In this document: in pieces, positions 60,383 through 64,000 of the stretch
Numbering within the stretch: position 1 is the first letter of the stretch
How the letters are laid out: each line of letters opens with the position of its first letter
NCBI GenBank assembly: GCA_947478845.1
Contig: CANJXC010000002.1
Span: 248,001 to 312,000 of the forward strand
Source of the DNA: Spirochaetales bacterium
GTDB lineage: Bacteria > Spirochaetota > Spirochaetia > JABEVK01
Direction: 5' to 3'
Length of the DNA: 64,000 nt
Translations under genes and position numbers: made by a program
The notes under the pieces: generated by a model
Databases searched by the model: none
Seen by the model: the letters and a program-made list of their open reading frames with translations, nothing else
What the model was told of the DNA's origin: nothing

Positions 60383-62188
60383 ATGACAGCCGCCGACCTC
60401 CGCCGAAAATACCTCGAATTCTTTCAATCCAAGGGCCACGCCGTGATCTCTGGCAAGAGCCTCATCCCCGAAAACGACCCCACGGTGCTGTTCAACACCG
60501 CGGGTATGCAGCCTCTGGTGCCCTACCTCTTGGGCGAAAAACACCCCTTGGGCAACCGTTTGGTCGACGTGCAAAAGTGCGTACGTACCGGCGACATCGA
60601 CGAGGTAGGCGACCCCAGCCACCTCACGTTTTTTGAGATGCTGGGCAATTGGAGCCTAGGCGACTACTTCAAAAAAGACGCTATCGCCTACAGCTACGAG
60701 TTCCTCACCAGCAAACAGTGGCTGGGCATCGACCCGAAAAAACTCTGGGTCACCGTATTTGCTGGCGAACCCGGGATCCCGCGCGACGAGGATTCCGCCG
60801 ACCTCTGGAAAAGCCACGGCATTCCTGAAAGCCGCATCAGCTACCTCCCGCGGAAAGACAACTGGTGGGGCCCGGCCGGAGCCACAGGACCGTGCGGCCC
60901 CGACAGCGAAATGTTCTACGACACCGGCCGCGTGTGCCCCAAGGGCGAGGGGTGCGAGGGCCCCGCGTGCAACTGCCGCAAATGGCTGGAAATCTGGAAC
61001 GATGTGTTCATGCAGTACAACAAGGATTCAGACGGCAACTACGTTTTGTTGGCGAAGCCCAACGTCGACACCGGCATGGGAGTCGAACGCACCAGCACCA
61101 TTTTGCAGGGCAAGCTGTCGGTGTACGAGACCGAGCTATTCACTCCGATCATTGCGGCGGTTGAAAAGGCCTCAGGCTACCGCTATGGCACCGATGAAGC
61201 CCACGACACCTACGTGCGCGTAGTTTGCGACCACGTGAAGACCAGTTGCTTCATCCTCGGCGACGACCTGGGCGTGAAGCCTTCCAATGTCGGTCAAGGC
61301 TATGTGCTGCGTAAACTTATCCGCCGGGCCGTGCGCAACGGGCGCAAACTTGGGGTCACCGAGCCTTTCCTCAAAGGACCCGCCGCTGCTGTGCTCGCAA
61401 TCTACCGGGGCGTGTACGACGAAATTGTCGATCGGGCTAATTTGATTTTTGAAGAACTCACCCACGAAGAAGAGCGCTTCTTGAAAACCCTGGAACACGG
61501 TGAAAAGGAATGGGAGAAAATGCTTCCTGGCTTGATGAAAAACCCTCAAAAGGTGGTTTCGGGCCGCACCGCGTTCAAACTCTACGACACCTACGGCTTC
61601 CCCGTGGAAATCACCACCGACCTGGCCACCGAAAACGGCCTTACCGTCGACCGCGCGGGCTTTGATGAGGCCTTTTCAAAGCACCAGGAACTGAGCAAAG
61701 CGGGCGCGGACAAAACCTTCAAGGGTGGCCTTGCCGACCACAGCGAAATGACCACTGCCTTGCACACCGCCACTCACCTCATGCACAAGGCCCTCCAAAT
61801 GGTACTAGGCGACCACGCTAGGCAGAAGGGCTCTAACATCACCCCCGAACGACTGCGTTTCGACTTCAGCCACGAAGCCAAAATGACCCCCGAGCAGGTG
61901 GCCGAGGTGGAGCAAATCGTCAACACCCAGATCCAGCGTGGCCTGCCGGTTACCATGACGATGATGAGCCTACAGGACGCAAAAGCCCAAGGGGCCATGG
62001 CCCTCTTTGGTGAGAAATACGAAGAAACCATCAAGGTGTACCGCATCGGCGACTTCAGCATGGAAGTCTGTGGAGGACCCCACGTTGAGAACACCGAGGG
62101 TATGGGCCACTTCAAGATTCAGAAGGAAGAGGCCAGTTCGGCCGGGGTGCGGCGCATCCGCGCCGTGCTCGAGCACCAAGCTCCATGA
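60383..62188 (+). CDS. alaS: Alanyl-tRNA synthetase without the C-Ala domain
   Basis: 601 residues from ATG 60383. Class II core: motif 1-2 region (NPHxxFFEM-type LTFFEMLGNWSLGDYF), TGPCGPDSEMF and motif 3 DTGMGVERTSTIL. The tRNA-recognition region follows, then the editing domain with zinc motifs HTATHLMH and CGGPH. The DHHA1/C-Ala domain (about 250 further residues in E. coli) is missing: the stop follows the editing domain. There is a Cys cluster (CPKGEGCEGPACNC) in the catalytic domain. The short form is known from spirochaetes. Stop overlaps the next ATG. Confidence 0.94.
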   Translation: MTAADLRRKYLEFFQSKGHAVISGKSLIPENDPTVLFNTAGMQPLVPYLLGEKHPLGNRLVDVQKCVRTGDIDEVGDPSHLTFFEMLGNWSLGDYFKKDAIAYSYEFLTSKQWLGIDPKKLWVTVFAGEPGIPRDEDSADLWKSHGIPESRISYLPRKDNWWGPAGATGPCGPDSEMFYDTGRVCPKGEGCEGPACNCRKWLEIWNDVFMQYNKDSDGNYVLLAKPNVDTGMGVERTSTILQGKLSVYETELFTPIIAAVEKASGYRYGTDEAHDTYVRVVCDHVKTSCFILGDDLGVKPSNVGQGYVLRKLIRRAVRNGRKLGVTEPFLKGPAAAVLAIYRGVYDEIVDRANLIFEELTHEEERFLKTLEHGEKEWEKMLPGLMKNPQKVVSGRTAFKLYDTYGFPVEITTDLATENGLTVDRAGFDEAFSKHQELSKAGADKTFKGGLADHSEMTTALHTATHLMHKALQMVLGDHARQKGSNITPERLRFDFSHEAKMTPEQVAEVEQIVNTQIQRGLPVTMTMMSLQDAKAQGAMALFGEKYEETIKVYRIGDFSMEVCGGPHVENTEGMGHFKIQKEEASSAGVRRIRAVLEHQAP

Positions 62189-63150
62189 ACCGCCGTATTG
62201 TCATCACCGCGGCCCGTGCTGCGGTTGTTGAGTTGCAGAAATTGACTCTCCCACCATCGGGCTCAGTGCGGGTAGCCAACACGATCAGTGCCCTTTCTGC
62301 GGGCAGCGAAGGCTTGGTCTGGCGGGGAGAAATGCCCGAAGGCCTGGCCCTCGATACCGTTTTGCCCGGTTATCAGGACGGGTTCCTTTACCCCGCCTGT
62401 TATGGATATTCCGCCGTAGGTCGCATCGAAGCGGTGGGCCCGGGAGTGAATAAGGCCCTCTTGGGACGCCGGGTGTTCACGTTCACTCAGCACCAAAGTT
62501 TCTGTGTAGTGCCCCAGCATGAACTCGTGTTCCTCCCCGATTCGCTCAGTGATGACGATGCCGTCTTCTTGGCAGCTATGGAGACAGCCGTGAGCCTCGT
62601 GCACGACGCGGCTCCCGTAGCCGGCGACCGTGTGGCCCTTTGGGGATTAGGCGCGGTAGGCCTCATCACGGCGTCGCTCCTGGCAAAGTTTCCTGTGAGC
62701 CTGACGGCTGAGGATCCTTTGCCGTCGCGTCAAAAGGCCGCATTGGCAGCAGGGGTGACAGTTGCCGCCCCTGGGCCGGCCTCTTGCGATGTTGCGCTCG
62801 AGCTTAGTGGCAACCCATTGGCTCTCTCCCAAGCCCTCGTGGCCACAACCTTCTCGGGGCGGGTGGTTCTGGGGAGTTGGTACGGAACCAGGCCGGTAGC
62901 TCTCGAACTGGGAGGCAGTTTTCACCGCTCGCGCATCCAGCTCCTTGCCAGCCAGGTGAGTACCGTCAGCCCCGAACTCAGCGGGCGCTGGACCAAGGCC
63001 CGGCGCCTCGAATATGCCTTGGAATGCTTACAAGTGGTGCGACCGTCGCGGTGGATTACCCACCGCTTTCCCCCCAACCAGGCCGTTCAGGCTTACCAGC
63101 TGGCCGGGGAGTTTCCGCAAGACTGTCTGCAGGTTGTGTTTACCTTTTAG
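62185..63150 (+). CDS. MDR-superfamily zinc-free alcohol dehydrogenase-like protein
   Basis: 321 residues; ATG overlaps the alaS stop (ATGA). N-terminal GroES-like domain (about 1-130) with AVGRIEAVGPGV, then a Rossmann domain with VALWGLGAVGLITASLLAK. The catalytic zinc Cys and His of ADHs are absent; ATMETAVSLVHDA marks the hinge. Similar proteins occur in secondary metabolism and as quinone reductase-like enzymes. Substrate unknown. Overlaps the convergent gene by 11 nt. Confidence 0.85.
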   Translation: MNRRIVITAARAAVVELQKLTLPPSGSVRVANTISALSAGSEGLVWRGEMPEGLALDTVLPGYQDGFLYPACYGYSAVGRIEAVGPGVNKALLGRRVFTFTQHQSFCVVPQHELVFLPDSLSDDDAVFLAAMETAVSLVHDAAPVAGDRVALWGLGAVGLITASLLAKFPVSLTAEDPLPSRQKAALAAGVTVAAPGPASCDVALELSGNPLALSQALVATTFSGRVVLGSWYGTRPVALELGGSFHRSRIQLLASQVSTVSPELSGRWTKARRLEYALECLQVVRPSRWITHRFPPNQAVQAYQLAGEFPQDCLQVVFTF

Positions 63151-63982
63151 CCTGTTGTGCCATTTGGCCCAATTCGCCTCGAATTACCCCCATCGTCTTA
63201 GGCCCGTGCAGGCTCTCCTCGACTGGCTTACCGAATTGGACCCTCAAGGTGGTTGCGGCCACTTTTCCCCGCCTCGCCATATGGGCTAACTGGAGGATGG
63301 CGCCGGCCCACTCACGGTCGGCACTTTTGCGATGAAACCGAGTCACCCAAGGGTCAACATAGCGTTGCAGCCTTACCCCCGAAACCAAAATTGGGATCAA
63401 CTTAAGTCCGGGTACCCTCCTGGCCAGAAACGTGGGACTTTCAGACCAGTGCTCGAAGGTTGGAGGAGGGTCTGCCCACGCCGGATCAGGTTCTATTTTG
63501 CCCGCCGGAAAGGTGAGCACCGAACCTCCGCTTTTCAGGTGCTCGACCGTTTGCCTCAGCAAGGCGGTCGTCCCGGAACCATCGAGGGCCAAGGTGAGCA
63601 GACGCTCATGAAGGTTCTCCAAGGCCCCAAGCACAGGGCGGTCAAGGGCGAGAATCTTCAAGCGAGGGTCGGAAATAAGGCTAAAAACAGCCAGCGCGTC
63701 GCCCAAGCCGGGATGGTTGCACACAAAGAGGGCCGGACCGACCGGCGGCGGGTCAGCAACCACGCGGCAATGCAAGCGGGCGATAAACCACTTCGAAGCT
63801 TCCTGAAGCCCATCACGACCCACACGCAGGTCGAGTTCCTCCAACAGGCTTGCAAACTCTGACACCGGGCCGTCAAAAATGCGCCTTATGGATGGAAGCC
63901 GTCGTGCCAAGCCCACGAGACCGATAGCCTTGAGAACATCGTCAAGATTTTCGTCTCTCAGTCTTCTTCGTTTGCGATCCAT
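63140..63982 (-). CDS. PlsC-like lysophospholipid acyltransferase
   Basis: 280 residues. CNHPGLGDALAVF fits the HX4D acyltransferase motif (His and Asp four residues apart), and FPAGKIEPDP is the second motif (FPEGT-like). No helix strongly predicted at the N-terminus, which starts with a basic MDRKRRRLRD. Acylates a glycerophosphate or lysolipid acceptor; the exact substrate is unknown. ATG is six bases after TAAACT. Confidence 0.82.
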   Translation of the reverse strand: MDRKRRRLRDENLDDVLKAIGLVGLARRLPSIRRIFDGPVSEFASLLEELDLRVGRDGLQEASKWFIARLHCRVVADPPPVGPALFVCNHPGLGDALAVFSLISDPRLKILALDRPVLGALENLHERLLTLALDGSGTTALLRQTVEHLKSGGSVLTFPAGKIEPDPAWADPPPTFEHWSESPTFLARRVPGLKLIPILVSGVRLQRYVDPWVTRFHRKSADREWAGAILQLAHMARRGKVAATTLRVQFGKPVEESLHGPKTMGVIRGELGQMAQQAKR

Positions 63983-63988
63983 ACGTTA

Positions 63989-63994
63989 AGTTTA
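63989..63994 (-). promoter_or_regulatory. -10 hexamer for the acyltransferase gene
   Basis: TAAACT, six bases (TAACGT), ATG 63982. The -35 would lie beyond the window end. Confidence 0.4.
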
Positions 63995-64000
63995 TTCTAC

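Noticed and set aside
60182-60622. A 146-codon minus-strand frame across the alaS start
   Set aside because: It overlaps the alaS promoter and conserved N-terminus; no family or start signal.

Overview
The window reads as a GC-rich bacterial chromosome packed with genes on both strands; most neighbouring genes overlap by 1-46 nt or lie within 30 bp. The best guess for the lineage is a free-living spirochaete or a close relative. The reasons are a roughly 600-residue alanyl-tRNA synthetase without the C-terminal C-Ala domain (a form I recall from Borrelia and Treponema), a basic-membrane-protein (Bmp) nucleoside transporter, a family of lipoproteins with InlB/Flg_new-type repeats, and an Rpn/PD-(D/E)XK transposase with an AEGK repeat tail. 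No rRNA, tRNA or CRISPR is visible.

Region 1 (0.1-17.4 kb) is a nitrate-respiration island. Eleven overlapping minus-strand genes (fnr-like regulator, moaA, moaC, mobB-mobA fusion, moeA, moaD, moaE, moeB-rhodanese, modA, modB, modC) take up molybdate and build the molybdopterin guanine dinucleotide cofactor. Divergent from them, narK-narGHJI encodes nitrate transport and the membrane-bound nitrate reductase. The 101-bp gap between the two arms holds an FNR-type box placed at -41.5 of a good -10 for narK. The 3' end abuts a REC-PP2C phosphatase, behind which lies a decayed histidine kinase.

Region 2 (19-45 kb) is transport and central metabolism: a heterodimeric ABC exporter, a Bmp/ABC nucleoside importer, an OhrR-type regulator with an SDR lacking its catalytic Tyr, methyltransferase-NudC-PepP, a putative outer-membrane protein plus lipoprotein, an amidohydrolase, an esterase, glpK-glpA, slyX, a radical-SAM activase, cysE, heme O synthase followed by a DUF2231-DOMON fusion, glyA, and two unknown genes.

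Region 3 (45.4-51.4 kb) is an array of five lipoprotein genes; the last four form a run, three of them sharing an unknown N-terminal family. Two carry a 232-bp segment that is the same but for two bases, in otherwise divergent genes, which indicates gene conversion of one repeat module. Region 4 (51.6-64 kb) holds the Rpn protein with seven tandem 12-bp units, a putative DUF4015 glycoside hydrolase with Asp boxes, azlCD, deoD, an ABC-2 exporter, an MFS pump, alaS, an MDR-type dehydrogenase and a PlsC-like acyltransferase.

The most unusual signal cuts across all regions. At least nine promoter-proximal genes have a TAnnnT hexamer followed by exactly six bases and then the start codon, mostly with no usable Shine-Dalgarno sequence. 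This is the geometry of leaderless transcripts. Operon-internal genes and several envelope genes instead have ordinary Shine-Dalgarno sites.
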